DNA of 64,000 nt. Origin: Ephydatia muelleri (Eukaryota; Porifera; Demospongiae; Spongillida; Spongillidae). This document shows positions 1 through 11,757 of the stretch, piece by piece. Position 1 is the stretch's first letter. The number at the start of each line of letters is the position of its first letter. Both the position numbers and the translations under genes were made by a program. The stretch is from assembly GCA_013339895.1 (NCBI GenBank), contig JABACO010000003.1:15540634-15604633 (forward strand). Reading direction: 5' to 3'. The notes under the pieces are model-generated. The model had not been told where the DNA came from, ran no database searches, and saw nothing but the letters and a program-made list of their open reading frames with translations.

Positions 1-144
1 GACTGGGGGAAGGTTAGCATCTGCGCTTGGCTTAGGTTGTTTAGGGATGTTCTGCGTGAGAAAAAAGAGGAAGAGAGGCTAGCTACGATTACGTTGATGC
101 AAAACATTTCATTATGTAATAGTGCATGACTGCATATGTTACGT

Positions 145-190
145 ACATGTGTGTGTGTATTTGCGTGTGTGTGTGTGTGTGTGTGTGTGT

Positions 191-226
<36 letters not shown>

Positions 227-245
227 TGTGTGTGTGTGTGTTTCC
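145..245. repeat. TG/CA microsatellite
   Basis: A near-continuous (TG)n run with a few interruptions. The Cys/Val and His/Thr open frames across it are translations of the dinucleotide repeat and not genes. Confidence 0.95.
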
Positions 246-2413
246 GTGTGTTTGTGCGTTGTATAATTACGATGCAAAAGTGGACGGTGCATGCACGGGG
301 CGAACGAGACTGACGCATGCAGCGGAATTTAGAGCGGGGGCTATATACGTTACTGTACCAGCTTAATTAAGTGCTGAAAGATTTCTTCTAGCGTCGCAGG
401 AGTTTCTGTGGAATGGGAGATACCATGAGTGCGAGCCGTGCACCTGTGGCATACGTGCATGGCATGGTCCGCGTCGACATTATACAAGTGCATTATACAT
501 GCATATGAAATACGCCGCAAAATCGCAGAAGCAGCGCGAGCGCTCGTAACGGCAACCGCAAAATCATACATTCTTTTGCGACGAAATTGAGCTTGAATAC
601 GCAGCCGGTGACGGCAACTTACCACTTTCATTCATTTCCGCCATTACACAAATGTGATGCAGATGGACAAACTTTAGCAACAACTACTAAGCCTAAAGGC
701 TTTGACAAGGGTTTAATTACTGCCCTTGACCCTATATATTCATCTTGAGCTTGCGCTAGCGGATATATAGGGTCAAGGGAGTGATGAATGTAGTCCGCCG
801 CCCTTGCGGCTTATTAAACACCGTCTCTACAACATCCGGAAACTGATTACTAAGTCCTGATTCAAGAGTATTTAGGTCCTAAACCGTGGTTTAGTTACCG
901 GCTAATGGTTCCACTATCAGTCGGTGACATGCTCGCGCGCATCCGTATTGTGCACAACTGCTGCAGTAGCATGAATCTAATTAAAGCCCCACCTATGAAC
1001 ATGCGTCATTGATTTCTGCTATCAAAAAAATAAAATCTGATGACCATGATATATGTTACAGTTAAGGCACCTACCTCTATTCGGTGGTTATTAGTTTCTC
1101 ATCCAAAATGCGATTTGCTCATTATGGTGAATGTAATTATAAGATATCAATTAATGCTATGTATCTCATTTATCATGGAAACCATAAATACAATGCTACA
1201 TCAAGGAACAGAAGTAATGAACAGAAGGAAGCAATACAAAACAATTTCACTTTCATTTATCTCCTTTAGGTCTGTCCAAGCATGTGATAACAACCATTAA
1301 GTGTTTTGAAAGGCGTTCCCTGTAGCACATTAATAACTAAGGAGCTCCTTACCCAGAGAATAGTATAACGTTTCCATATTAGGATCGTAACATCTCACAT
1401 GTCTTACAACAATCTTCCTGATTGACATATGTCACACAGTGCACACTGCTCCGCAGGTGAATGTGCAAGCAGCCGGTTATCCAATACTTCCGTGCATGCG
1501 TTCAGCTTTTTTTTTCTCCAGTCAACTTGAACTAACTTACAATACACCAAGCCACATTTCACAATCTTCACATTGCATTATTACATCTGTGTTCTAGTAT
1601 GTTGCACACTGGCTGGAAATGGCAGAGCTTTGTTACGGGCGAATTGGCTGCCTTTGAAGGGTATTTATGGTACCCTTTTGACAGGTATATGGTGCCCTCT
1701 TGACAGGTATATGGTGCCCTCTTGAAGTAAACACTTTGTGTTGTCCAACAATATACCACAAAACATCCACTAAGCTTGACACAAATACCTCACCAAACAC
1801 TAGCTTGTATGAACACCACACAACACCTCTTTCCTCCAAATAGTTAAGCAAATCATTAATTTCTTGTTCTGTTCATGAACTTTGGGATTATTAAGAAGCA
1901 TCTGCTGTCATAGCTTCACAAAATGCGGCAGCAATCCCTACCTCATCCTGTTGATACCGTACTGGTCATTACATTCACGATAAACTCTAAAAGCAACGCA
2001 CATTGCCGGCCCAAAATAAGGTCGGCTGCAAGCACGTACTGGGATTAGTTAGTACCTTCTGTCATCTTTGAGATTCAGCTTGGATCCAGGGTGTGGGGTA
2101 GTTTCGGCCCCAGACCCATGTCACAGAAGCAGATGGATTACATCGCCGCTACGTGTGCACTGGGCGCGAGCATGTCAGCAGGGTCCCCAGACTAACGTAA
2201 ACCATGGTTTAGAACCTAAAAACTCTTGAATCAGGACTTAGTAATCAGTTTTCGGTTGTTATAGAGACAGTGTTTAATAAGCCGCAAGGGCGGCGGACTA
2301 CATTCATCACTCCCTTGACCCTATATATCCGCTAGCGCGCGCTCAAGATGAATATAGGGTCAAGGGAAATCCCTTTTGCATCCCATAGCTCTACAGCGCA
2401 CAAACACACGGAA

Positions 2414-2414
<1 letters not shown>

Positions 2415-2474
<60 letters not shown>

Positions 2475-2475
2475 C
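2415..2475. repeat. CA microsatellite, mirror of the 145-245 run
   Basis: An uninterrupted (CA)n run lying in the right arm of the large inverted duplication, with further CA-rich sequence to about 2,550. Confidence 0.95.
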
Positions 2476-2689
2476 ACAAACACACACAAATATTAACACA
2501 CACACACACAAACACACACTAACATAAACACAAACATACACACACAGACACAAATGTACGTAAATTAACTGTTTTGCATGAACGTAATCGTAGCTCGCGC
2601 CTCTCTTCCTCTTTTTCCTCACGCAACAAACACCTACACAACCCACGCCAAGCGCAGGTGCTAACCTTTCCCCGGTCTCCAAATTTCCT

Positions 2690-5363
2690 CTAAGAGAAGA
2701 CAGTGAGGAAGTGACCATCAGAGCCGCACCCGCATTCCACGAAGACATGACGTTGAAAGGGTGGTCTGGCTATCATTACTCAGGAGGGAGATACGACCAT
2801 TATTTGAAGCTATCCTACGTCCTAACGGCGTGTTTCGTGTGCTGCTGCACACTCGCGTCCCTTCCTTTCACTGTAGCGGCATCTATTGTAAGTGGTGTTT
2901 TTAAACACAAATTAAGAGATGTACATGTATGAACCAGAACTAACACCATGCAAGAAGATAAAGTGAAAGGTAACAAAGAAAATTATACAATCACATGTGT
3001 AAAAGAAGCCAATCAATTAACAACTACGATTCAGATGTTCAAAAACCTCGTCCCCCCCTCACCCCACCCATCCTGCCCAAGGCATGAATTTGTGCCAGGC
3101 CGTGCATATATGCCTCTTGAGCTGGCATATTGAGTGGATTGAAGTGCCTGCATGCATATTCATTTGTCAAGACTGACACATGCATGCAGATGTTCCTAAC
3201 ATATATATATCACTGCGTGACATAGTATCGTATGCAGTAATATGCAGAGTTTGCCCACGCCATGGTATGCAGATACGTATCCAGACATGCACGTGTGCGG
3301 ACCAATATACATACTCGTACCTAGATATGTCAATGTCCAGTCAGTGTGCAGATGGGTATTGTTGGGGCTAAGTATCGGCTGCGTACCGCACCCATATCGC
3401 GAGCGGCATTTTAGCCCGTAAATTACGATAGTGCGCAATAAATAGGAATATAGGCCGTTTTAACCACACCCATGAAAACGCATATGAGTGTGGCTACTAT
3501 AATTACCTCGACCGAGTCGCGTACTATTTCGAACTCCCAGGTAAGTTATTGGATCCCTATAATCATCGTAAACTTCTGATACCTACATCTGTGACTATTT
3601 CTAGCGGGTGTAGCCTGTAGGCCTATTTGAGTAATTAATTTTGATATCATTATCTGCGCATGCTCGGTTTTAAGTTTTGCACGTGTTGGTCATTAATGGA
3701 GGTGACGACGTACGATCGAGCAAAGGAAACAAAAATAGGCAACTTGGCTGAGTTCCCAACGAAATAGGAGGAAAGGAAAGTTGGACTACTGGGCTATCTG
3801 TGGAGACAGTACTAATGGAGCCGTTCCCAACGAAAGAGAAATTGGATTGTTGATTTTGATCACTATATAGCTGACGAATCAGTGAGGTGCAACTGTGCAA
3901 GATAGAGAGTTCCAAAAGTTTCGGACAACGCGGGTGACAGGCGGAGGTTATAAAGGCATACCGAACGGACTTAAGCAGTCTAGGCCTGGTAAGTTGTGCG
4001 TGTTTACACTGTACACTATACGGTGTTGCTTATGTCAAACCAGGACAAGTGTGTGATTCAGTGTATGCAGTGAGGCGGCGTTTCAAGTTGTCACAAAGGT
4101 TTACATGCTTACGTCATGTTTGTTCTCTTCAGCACAGTGCCGACCAATAGAACGCCATTACGAAGAGCATAGTACGTTGTATATGTGCATGTGCATGGAT
4201 TATGTGCGCGTGCCAATAACTTCAGGGCCAGGAGATATTTAAGCGAGTACATCGAGACTGAAATGGCGGAAGTGACCAACCCCGGCAATGCAAAAGAAGA
4301 AACGCAGGTACAGAGTAGGCATGCTATGACTTTCCTTTCTGACCACAGCTCTTGAGCCGACGCCAGGGTGTACTACGGCCAAATGAAAACGTTTCGCTGC
4401 ATGGCCAACCAAGGGGATGACGACGATAGCATTGTAAAGCATAAGCTAGCTACCACCGCGGTCAGAGAGTAAGTAAATGCTGAGTTCTTTGTGCATAACC
4501 TCTGTAATATTTTAGCGTGTGCTTGTAAGGGAACCGTCGACAAGTGCCGCGAGAGTAGTAGAGGCTCGTGCTCGCCTTCCAAGAGGCCTCTGCTAGGCGG
4601 AGAGTGCCCCTCTAACAACATCAGGAAAATGTGATGGAGACTTTGATCGCCAGCTTGGAACTATACTGTTTATTTTTTGACCAAGTTGTATTTCAGCTGT
4701 AATTTGATTAAAGTTTGCCATTAAATTCTGAATTATTGCTGGCGTGGTTCAGGGTTTAAGCACTAGCCTTCAAGTATGCAGAACAGAAAATGGATTTGAA
4801 ACGATTCGAATACATGACGTGTACAGAGTCTGCACGCGTTCATCTGAAGTATGCAGACAGGTGATGACGAATATACTGAATCCATATGCAGACCGCGATA
4901 TCATACGTATAAGCGAAGTGTTCGTTCTGAGACGTATACAGGCGCCGCATTCGTGACGTATGAAAAACTGCCCACGTGTCGAGTGCAGACGAGTATCGAT
5001 TAGTATGGGTGCAATATACAAGGCTGCATCATACGGTACACTGTCGCGCCGTGATATCCTATCGTTGATATCGTATGATGATTGTAACATTCATTCGTTG
5101 CATACAAGCAGCCATTGCATGGCATGCAATGTTGTGTTGGGGAATGAACTATTGCTGTGACAACGGGGAATAAACTGAGAACCGCATTCTTACGCATTTC
5201 TCGTCACGTGCAGGCGAGGCTTGCAAAATCTAAGAGAGATGCAAAATCGATGATCAGAAACGAGCGAATCGCCCTGGCACTCAACCTGGGAGGGATGGTA
5301 CCATATGTCGCCCTCTTTGTCTTCATCATAGTAGTCACGGAAGGAAAAACACTACTGGCTTAA
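2690..5363 (+). CDS. CD225/dispanin-like two-TM membrane protein, divergent, 5' end incomplete
   Basis: Two coding exons can be joined. The first, about 2,690-2,887, encodes an acidic start, a hydrophobic segment with a CCC cluster (residues FVCCCTLASLPFTVAASI) and ends in phase 0 at ATT|GTAAGT. The last begins after a CAG acceptor at 5,214 and ends at the TAA at 5,361-5,363. It encodes the linker ARLAKSKRDAKS followed by a second hydrophobic helix (ALNLGGMVPYVALFVFIIVV). Two helices joined by a short basic loop whose 'A..AKS..DA' pattern resembles CD225 linkers fits the dispanin/IFITM-like fold. The intron is 2.3 kb. An exon with the initiator ATG must lie upstream and was not found. It is more divergent than the three minus-strand CD225 genes here and lies in the opposite orientation. 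The exact family member cannot be named. Confidence 0.6.
2888..5213 (+). other. Long intron of the divergent CD225 gene; no further exon recognised
   Basis: GT at 2,888 and AG at 5,212-5,213 frame the interval. It contains many short GCATATGCAGA-type words (3,180-3,380 and 4,780-5,000) related in style to the palindrome at 35.7 kb. A short near-duplication (GTTCCCAACGAAA at about 3,752 and 3,823) is also present. No open frame here has recognisable domains. Confidence 0.5.
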
Positions 5364-5950
5364 CAGCCGTCTTCGTGACACATTCTTGATGTTTTGTGAT
5401 TGCTGCATGCTTTACGTTTGTGTTCGAACCTCTCATGAAAAATAAAAAGCATTGCGTATCTATATGGAGGAGCTCACTGTGCTACAAGTTGGATATACGA
5501 TAGTGTATACTCTGCGTATATGCTAAATATACACACGAATATACACATGCTATACGCGAAGAATACGCATTGGTATATTTTGCGGATAGAACCAGAATCG
5601 CATGTCGTATATTTTGCGTATACTCGATACTATCACGTGCGCTTATTGTGGGTTTGTTACTCTATGTCTCCGTGCACCATGACCGCTTCCGTACGCAGTA
5701 CATATTTGGAAACGTCTCCGAATCAGTTTCTGTATACTAGCTCGTTTCTACTTGTGTACTCATGATCACATGATCAAATTTATAATAAAATTAGGAATAC
5801 AATCGATAAAGAAGCAGCGACCAAAAACATAAAACGTTCAAGCTTTCTCTCGTATCATCCAGGGTTGGGCAGTTGGAGGAGTGGATGCGTCCAAGAGCGG
5901 TCCTTCAATTCTCTGCTTCTTTGGATGGAGCTTCGAGTTGCTGGTTCCGT
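5364..5950. other. Intergenic, AT-rich, nothing recognised
   Basis: Probable 3' UTR of the CD225 gene, with AATAAA at about 5,441, followed by GTATA-rich sequence. A second AATAAA-like site near 5,785 lies downstream. No coding feature is supported. Confidence 0.4.
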
Positions 5951-7084
5951 TTATTCGTCATCCAAGTCATCAATTAAGTCATTTAGCCTATCAGAACGCC
6001 ACGACGGACGGCGACGTTGTAGAGTTTGAGCGTTCTGGTCGTCGCTCTCCTCTTCTGACATCATTTTAGGCTTGATGTCACCCCATAACTGCTTCTCGTC
6101 GTCCTTCAGCACTTGGCACCGTTTCTCCCACAACTACAGCAGAAAAAAAGCATCACGCGACGTATAGTAAAAAAAATAGGACGTATAGAGGCCTACACGC
6201 TGTTGGCGGGATCGCTTGACACGCCGAGAAGTTGAATCGTTTGATGTCAGAGCCCTCTTCAGAGTTCTCTTGTAGGTAACTAAACCAGCTACAACAGACA
6301 AAAGCCATTTTGGTGAAAAGTAATGCACAGAAAATACCTTTAACTGTGGCAATTGGGCAGTGATCCTTATCGAACTCGGCCGCTACCAGGCTTACGATCT
6401 TCTTATTGAATTCACTATCAATTCTGCCACCAGATAGAGATGCAAATGTATAAGAAAAGTACAGAGGGTAACAGACCCTAAAGTTACCCTTCGTCAAGCC
6501 GAAAGTGAAGTTCTTCTCCCAAATTGTTATACACTTCTCTTATACGACCCTGATAAGGTAAAAATAAACATTGTAATGAGATCCTAACTCCACTTGCCTG
6601 TATTTCAGTGGGGGCTTTGCGGGTGCGTGTGTGGCGCGGACTTTGGTGGGGCATCGCAGCGGTGGCAGTTTCATCTGCCTGCTGCAACACATCCACAGCT
6701 TCATTTTGCCTCTCCAGTGAAGAAACACGGTCCGAGAGGCTCTGGATGTTTTGCTCAATATCCGATATGCGTCCCAGTATACTTGTTTGCATATCTGCCA
6801 CGAGTTGGTGCATCCATCCTTTCAGTTCCTCCATCTCGTTTCTACGACTGGTACCAGTATTGCCACATTCTATTACCTCCCCAGGGAACCAAGTAGTCCG
6901 CGAATGCACAGCAGGTGGGGTGCCGTAAAATGCACTGGTAGAGGCACCGCCAATAAGCCTTCTTGGCGTAACATGACCATGCTGCTATGATCAAAATCAT
7001 TAACCGCACCGTGAATATGCCACTAACCTGACCAGTTCTTTCTGGTGTGTCGACGCCTCTTTGACTTCGCGGATGAACATTCAT
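5951..7084 (-). CDS. Six-exon coiled-coil protein, possibly C14orf93-like
   Basis: A complete model can be read: exons 7084-7028, 6984-6598, 6549-6488, 6423-6338, 6288-6197 and 6133-5951, 288 residues. Phases are 0, 0, 2, 1 and 0, and every junction keeps the frame. All donors are GT except the second, which is GC (CAG|GCAAGT), a known minor donor class. Exon 2 encodes a heptad-rich stretch around residues 80-115 (DIEQNIQSLSDRVSSLERQ) that should form a coiled coil. The C-terminal half is basic (RRVKRSRQQR), then acidic (MMSEEESDD), and ends with WRSDRLNDLIDDLDDE. The 'MMS-E-E ... RRPxWRS..LN.LI..LD' ending recalls C14orf93-type proteins, which are numerous in some invertebrates. That family assignment is from memory and tentative. 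It could also be an accessory protein of a transposon, since it sits next to a CACTA-type gene in the opposite direction. No function is claimed. Confidence 0.7.
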
Positions 7085-7192
7085 TCTAGACCACGCGGTG
7101 TTTTAGCGCCAAATTTTACTTGCATTTTTAAATAAATTAATAAACATTCTTAGTACAAATTTAAGTGTTCCGGCGCGTAATTGGATCCTAAG

Positions 7193-8258
7193 ATGTCTTC
7201 ACGAAACAGAACTCGATGTCCTAAATGCTGTAAAAAGCTCAGTTATTCAGCTTACAAGCGTCACCAAAACCCTTTGTACTGTCCACCTGGAACGTCTTCT
7301 GAGGAAGCGTCTCAAAGCATTTTAATAGATCACGATGGGCCTGATGATGGCAGTGATTCTTTTCAAACAGAAGGGAAAGACATTAGTGATGTTCGGAATT
7401 ATGATCATGGAGAATCAGAGGAGGAAGAAGTGATTCAGAAAATTTCTGATGAATGGAGTGGTTCTGTCAGTTCTGACAAGGAATCAGATCTTGAGAATCA
7501 TGAGCAAGAAAACGAAGCACAAGTAGTGGACAATATTGATGACATTGATCAAGAAATGTGTGTGCAACCTATATCTACAGACATGATGCCAGATGATGTA
7601 AGCCACTATGAATCTGCATCCAGGTCAATGTACAACAGTACCAACGCCCTTTCAACTACAAATCACAATGTGAATGTAGCTGGTGAAAAATCGTATGGAT
7701 CATTAAGTAGCCTTGTGCTCCAACCTTTAGCCATAGGCTTGGTTTTTTTCCAGCTGGTGTACAAGGTTTCAGACAGGGGTATAGAATTTGTCTTAAAGGT
7801 TTTTGAAACTTTGCTAAAAATAATAGCTCAGTGTCTGAATGATGATAGAATACAGCTTCTATTAAACCAGTTACCAAAAACAGTTTATCAATTGAGAAAA
7901 ATATTTGGAAAAAATAAAATTTGTGCAGAGTTAAACAAGTTTGCTGTGTGTCCCAAATGCTCAGCATGCTATAATATCCGAAATTATGCATCCTCAAATA
8001 TGGTTTGCACTGAAAAAACTGGAACTCGAAATATGACCTGTGGGGCTGAGCTTCTTCGCAAAGTTAAATGTGGAAAGCACTATCGATTTGTCCCCAAAAA
8101 AGTATATGTTTATTGCCCCTTAAAAACATCATTATGCAGGTTGTTTCTAAAGAAAGAATTTTTAACGGATATTGAACATTGGAGATCACGGGCACCTGTT
8201 GAAAATGTACTGTCTGACATTTATGACGGAAATGTTTGGAAAGAGCTTTCTGCTCCAG
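7193..8258 (+). CDS. CACTA/EnSpm (Tnp2-type) transposase, N-terminal exon
   Basis: An open frame from ATG 7,193 to a donor CCAG|GTCAGT at 8,258. The start encodes a short zinc-binding-like motif CPKCCKKLSYSAYKRH, a long acidic Ser/Glu-rich stretch (about residues 25-140), and a second Cys-rich block (CPKCSACY ... CGAEL ... CGKHYRF). It ends with CPLKTSLCRLFLKKEF then EHWRSRAPVENVLSDIYDGN. This order, ending in 'EHWR ... L.DIYDG..W', is what I know from metazoan Tnp2/EnSpm-type transposases just before the catalytic domain. The catalytic exons should follow but are lost in the N gap at 8,376. No in-frame stop is visible, so this copy may be recent. Terminal repeats could not be found. Confidence 0.7.
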
Positions 8259-8375
8259 GTCAGTTTCTTTCTGTTCCTTACAGCCTTTCCTTGCGTTAAA
8301 CATAGACTGGTTCAAGATTTATAAACATGTTAACTATAGTATGGGACTTATATACTTAGTCATTGAAAACTTACC

Positions 8376-8475
8376 NNNNNNNNNNNNNNNNNNNNNNNNN
8401 NNNNNNNNNNNNNNNNNNNNNNNNNNNNNNNNNNNNNNNNNNNNNNNNNNNNNNNNNNNNNNNNNNNNNNNNNNN
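8376..8475. other. Assembly gap (100 N)
   Basis: Exactly 100 N, the usual placeholder for a scaffold gap of unknown true length. It truncates the CACTA-type gene and may also hide the missing last exon of the CD225 fragment at 9.7 kb. Confidence 0.99.
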
Positions 8476-8643
8476 CTAGGGGGAAGAGCACATTACATTG
8501 TAAGTACTTCAACATCAACCCGTATTTCAACAAGTCAAAGGGGTATGGAAGCACTTGTGCCTATGTACACAGATAATGCCCATTACATAGAGGTGTAGCT
8601 CCTCCCATGGATGTGAGATAAGATAACCACAGACATTACCACT

Positions 8644-8645
<2 letters not shown>

Positions 8646-8692
<47 letters not shown>

Positions 8693-8706
8693 CACAACAC
8701 ACACAA
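8646..8706. repeat. CA microsatellite
   Basis: A (CA)n run with minor interruptions at its 3' end, lying in otherwise unremarkable non-coding sequence from 8,480 to 9,060. Confidence 0.95.
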
Positions 8707-9074
8707 CCTCCTTCACAAGAAATCCAATCTTCCTGTAAAAGTATATCTGCCAATCAAGTGAAGGTCAGTCACAAGATGCTATTCATTTTAGCCAGGACAA
8801 TGGTTGTGCACACCTTGGACTGCCCTTGTGGGTTTTGTGGTAGCGGTCAGGCCCCAAGGCCCAACATAAACAACAGTACCTAAGAAGTACTGAGTATACC
8901 ATATCAATGCTAATAGTACATGGCTACACTACACCCTTCTCCTACAACTCTCCTCTCTGCTAGTGGAGCATACAGGCCAAACATTCATGACTCCAACAAG
9001 TCAGTACAGGGAGGATAAATGGTATGTGTAATTTTGCCAGAGATGTCCCTGCTGGTGTACATGTACATGACTAC

Positions 9075-9340
9075 AGGAGGACAGGAGAGAGGGAGTGAGG
9101 GAGGGAGGGGGAGGGGGGGAGGGAGGGGGAGGGAGGGAGGGGGAGGGAGGGAGGAGGGGGGAGGGAGGGAGGGGGGAGGGAGGGATGGGGGAGGGAGGGA
9201 GGGGAGGGGGAGGGAGGGAGGGAGGAGGGAGGGAGGGGGGAGGGAGGAGGGGGGAGGGAGGGAGGGAGAAAGTGAGGGAGGAAGGGACAGGAGAGAAAGA
9301 AAGGAAAGGAGGAGAGAGGGATAAGAGCAAAGAAAGATGG
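9075..9340. repeat. Purine-rich GGGA/GGAG simple repeat
   Basis: About 265 bp almost exclusively G and A on the plus strand (polypyrimidine on the other). The proline/serine-rich and glycine/arginine-rich open frames across it are repeat translations. The strand asymmetry could favour triplex or G-quadruplex structures; that is inference. Confidence 0.95.
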
Positions 9341-9656
9341 AACACAAACTAAGTGATTGAAGTGTACACTGTACACAATGTACCTGGGCAGGCTGGCTGC
9401 AGCACTGATGACGCCCATTCCAACTGGAGTGCAGTGCCTGCGAGCGTGACTGGAGGACCTGTCCAACAGATAACGTACTGAGCACATTACTTGCTTAATG
9501 CAGCAACTTCATGCTCACAGTAGGTGCACAAAACACGAAGCTTTGGTACCGTTCCCTGCCTGTATACGTATCAGACACACTCACAGATCCAGTTATTGAA
9601 CTTGACTCCACTATTTTCAGTTTGGATTTGTAAATGATGCTTATTACAGGGCTTAC

Positions 9657-9900
9657 CGATCTGGCAGCAAAGATGGCTGGTATGGTGCACAAAAGTGACC
9701 ACAATGAGCCAAAGTAAATGCAAACTAAGGAGAGGACAATGGAGGTAGTGTAATAGTAGTCCCCCACTGGTGTGAACACTGCAGTGGTCCCTGTTGGCTG
9801 TGGCTGCACAACAACTGTACTGCCCGTCTGTCGGGTGTATATACAGGATCAGGTCATGCGCCGGCCCATTTACCACGGCTTACCTTCTGCTGTGGAGTAG
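9657..9900 (-). pseudogene. CD225 family fragment: microexon plus first TM exon
   Basis: The 17-nt microexon (9900-9884, bounded by AAG and GTAAG) and the next exon (9827-9657, 57 residues) match the two other minus-strand CD225 copies. The larger exon encodes TGSTVV-QPQPTGTT, then VGDYYYTTSIVLSLVCIYFG and a hydrophobic helix ending CTIPAIFAARS before GTAAGC. Splice sites are intact and the frame is open. The proline-rich exon upstream and the C-terminal exon downstream were not found. Downstream lie a simple repeat and the N gap, so this is either a broken copy or a gene whose last exon falls in unassembled sequence. Confidence 0.7.
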
Positions 9901-10780
9901 CTTGTAACGAGAACACGGAGTAAAGGTAAGCAAAGGTATCTCGGGAATATACGTAATCAGATCTATATAGAATAATCGAGTAGTTTAAATGAATAATATT
10001 ATTCAGTCTGGCAAGCAGTTTTTGCTATCTGAGCGCAAGTGCATATTGATCCCTGAGTCGATCAGTAGGGTCCTCAAAATATAAAACAGCTTTCGGCATG
10101 TAGAAAGAACGTGTATTCCTCAGTTGCATATACCACGACAGCTAGCGGGCTTACTAAATGTATGACGCACTCTGCGATACTATATACCAAGCATGCATGT
10201 TAGTTGCTTGCAGTGGTTTAAAGTGCCACCAGCGTTATTTAATCCCGGCATGACGCTGATCCCTTGCCGCCCGCACGAGTATGTTGGCAATAGTATGTTG
10301 CGTTTCTGATCACTGCAGCTAAAAATGCTCCCTTTTTGTGTGACCATTTGTAGTTGGCTTCGATATTGCATATTGAATGATGAACTTTTGTTACAGACGT
10401 GATGTTAGATTGCACGTGACAAATTGAGACCGCGTCCGTATACGCAACGTGCATGATGATTATTAATTTGCCTGTTCTGCTGAAGCTGCTATAGCGCATG
10501 GTCCGGAAAGAGATACGCCAGCACTGCATGCCGTGCCTCATCAGACCATTAACGATATCGCAAATCTCGGGTCTGGAATGAGGCTATTCCAGTGGCGGAT
10601 CTACCATAGGGGGTTGTCGTATGCGCATACGCCTGGTGAGCTTGAGTTTGTTAACTTAATTCTTCTCGCAGGAAAAATGGAAGAGTTCTTTAGGTTTAAA
10701 CACACAGATAGTCCACCACCGCATAAAATAGTGGAAAACAACGAAGTTTGTCTTGTAGGTTTGCATTTCGTCTAACAGCT
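9901..10780. other. Non-coding upstream region of the first CD225 fragment
   Basis: No exon is recognised. Around 10,589 a CAGTGGCGGATCTACCATAG sequence resembles the end of hAT-type elements, but no matching second end was seen. The open frame reading through it has no known domain. Confidence 0.4.
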
Positions 10781-11045
10781 CAGTGAGAAGAGAGGAAGTC
10801 AATAGCTTCTCAGTGCCATTTTACCGCTCGCCTTTTCACACAAACCCGTCCCCCTTCATGTCCACACTATTCACTCACCTTCCATTATCGAATAGACAGC
10901 CCTATATAGTTAACTAGCGCTCGTTATTAATTATTTATATCTGCCTGATATAACGTTATTTCTCGGCTTCGGGTGTGTGGCGGAGTATTTGCATGGCGTC
11001 AACTACTTGTAGCTTGCATGCATGTACAGTACACTATTCAAATCT
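10780..11045. repeat. Recurrent non-coding module, copy 1
   Basis: Contains CCTTTTCACA..CCCGTC, CCACACTATTCACTCACCTT, CCATTATCGAATAGACAG, ATATAACGTTATTTCTCGGC and GGTGTGTGGCGGAGTA. The same words in the same order occur at about 16,795, 37,775 and, in shorter form, 21,545 and 62,010. It lies about 0.9 kb upstream of the first CD225 fragment, so a promoter/5' UTR role is possible but unproven. Confidence 0.75.
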
Positions 11046-11439
11046 GACTCTCGCGGGTAGGACCCTTGTTTGGGGTGTGGCGTGTAGTCAACACACGGAA
11101 GGGGGTACCCAACCCCTGCGCAGAAGAAGTTAAGCGCGCTTCTTTTGGTTTGTACCTGACTGTACAATTATGTTCCTTGCATGCGCGAGCCCTTAATTGT
11201 AACGCGTCGGCAGGCACTCCTTGGTTAACTGCATGGGATGAGAAATGCGCAACACATCAGTGCAGGGTTAGGCGGGAAAGCATCATCGTCAGTGTACTGT
11301 AGCTATGCTATTCAATGAGTTAGAGATTTTTTTCATATCACGTTTCCAACAGCGGTGCTTGTCGACAGAACAATGATGCAGTATCAATATAGTATGCATG
11401 TATTCCATGGCGTAGGAGGATGCTATTTATTAAGGCGTG

Positions 11440-11600
11440 TTTTGTTTTGGGGGAGGGAGGGGGAGGGGGGGGGGCCGGAGCGGTGGGCGGGGTATGCTTG
11501 TTATTCGGAGGTGGGATAGATTTAGGATTTGAGTTGTGTGTGCATGTGTGTGTGTGTGTGTGGGGGGGGTGGTGGTGGAGGGGTCGCGTACATACATGCA
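11440..11600. repeat. G-rich and GT-rich low-complexity stretch
   Basis: Runs of G (GGGAGGGGG..) followed by (TG)n and GGTGGTGG. Predicted proteins over it are compositional artefacts. Confidence 0.85.
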
Positions 11601-11757
11601 CGAACTAATTGAAACGCACGCTTAACTAGTAATGTAGTGACCCCTGACTCAGCAAGTAATGACAGGTAAGAAAGACAATGGTAGTACCAAAGGTACAGCA
11701 TTTATACACATATATGCACATGCGCACAACATATAGGTCAGAGTCCATCACATGTTT

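Larger units (their letters stand above)
1..2680. repeat. Large imperfect inverted duplication around a 1.2-kb spacer
   Basis: Bases 1-120 are the reverse complement of about 2,555-2,680, and about 700-930 is the reverse complement of about 2,200-2,385. The TG run at 145-245 mirrors the CA run at 2,415-2,475. The left arm also holds 260-690, which has no counterpart on the right. Each arm carries a small hairpin with 17-bp stems ending in CCCTTGACCCTATATAT (about 723-780 and 2,312-2,370). The spacer at 960-2,180 has no convincing gene, only a short 28-bp tandem duplication near 1,660-1,735. It may be a fold-back or long-TIR element truncated by the window edge, or an inverted segmental duplication. 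Confidence 0.75.

Noticed and set aside
122..366. Cys/Val-rich and His/Thr-rich open frames over the TG/CA runs (also 2.4, 25.7-26.0, 29.3-30.3, 52.4-55.2 kb)
   Set aside because: They are translations of dinucleotide or minisatellite repeats in several frames at once, with no non-repetitive coding continuation.
1568..1851. Overlapping short minus-strand open frames near 1.6-1.85 kb
   Set aside because: Created by a 28-bp tandem duplication (GGTATATGGTGCCCTCTTGA); no start, splice or homology support.
9360..9480. Missing last exon of the 9.7-kb CD225 fragment (minus-strand frame with TPVGMGVISAAASLP)
   Set aside because: It is downstream in the right strand and mildly hydrophobic, but lacks the GDLEGARRSGQ loop, an acceptor in phase and the second helix, so it was not called.
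8985..9485. Proline/serine-rich protein of 166 codons on the minus strand
   Set aside because: Entirely produced by the polypyrimidine simple repeat; flanking codons show no domain or splice support.
10589..10660. hAT element starting CAGTGGCGGATCTACCATAG
   Set aside because: Only one end is seen, with no inverted partner, target duplication or coding sequence within several kb.
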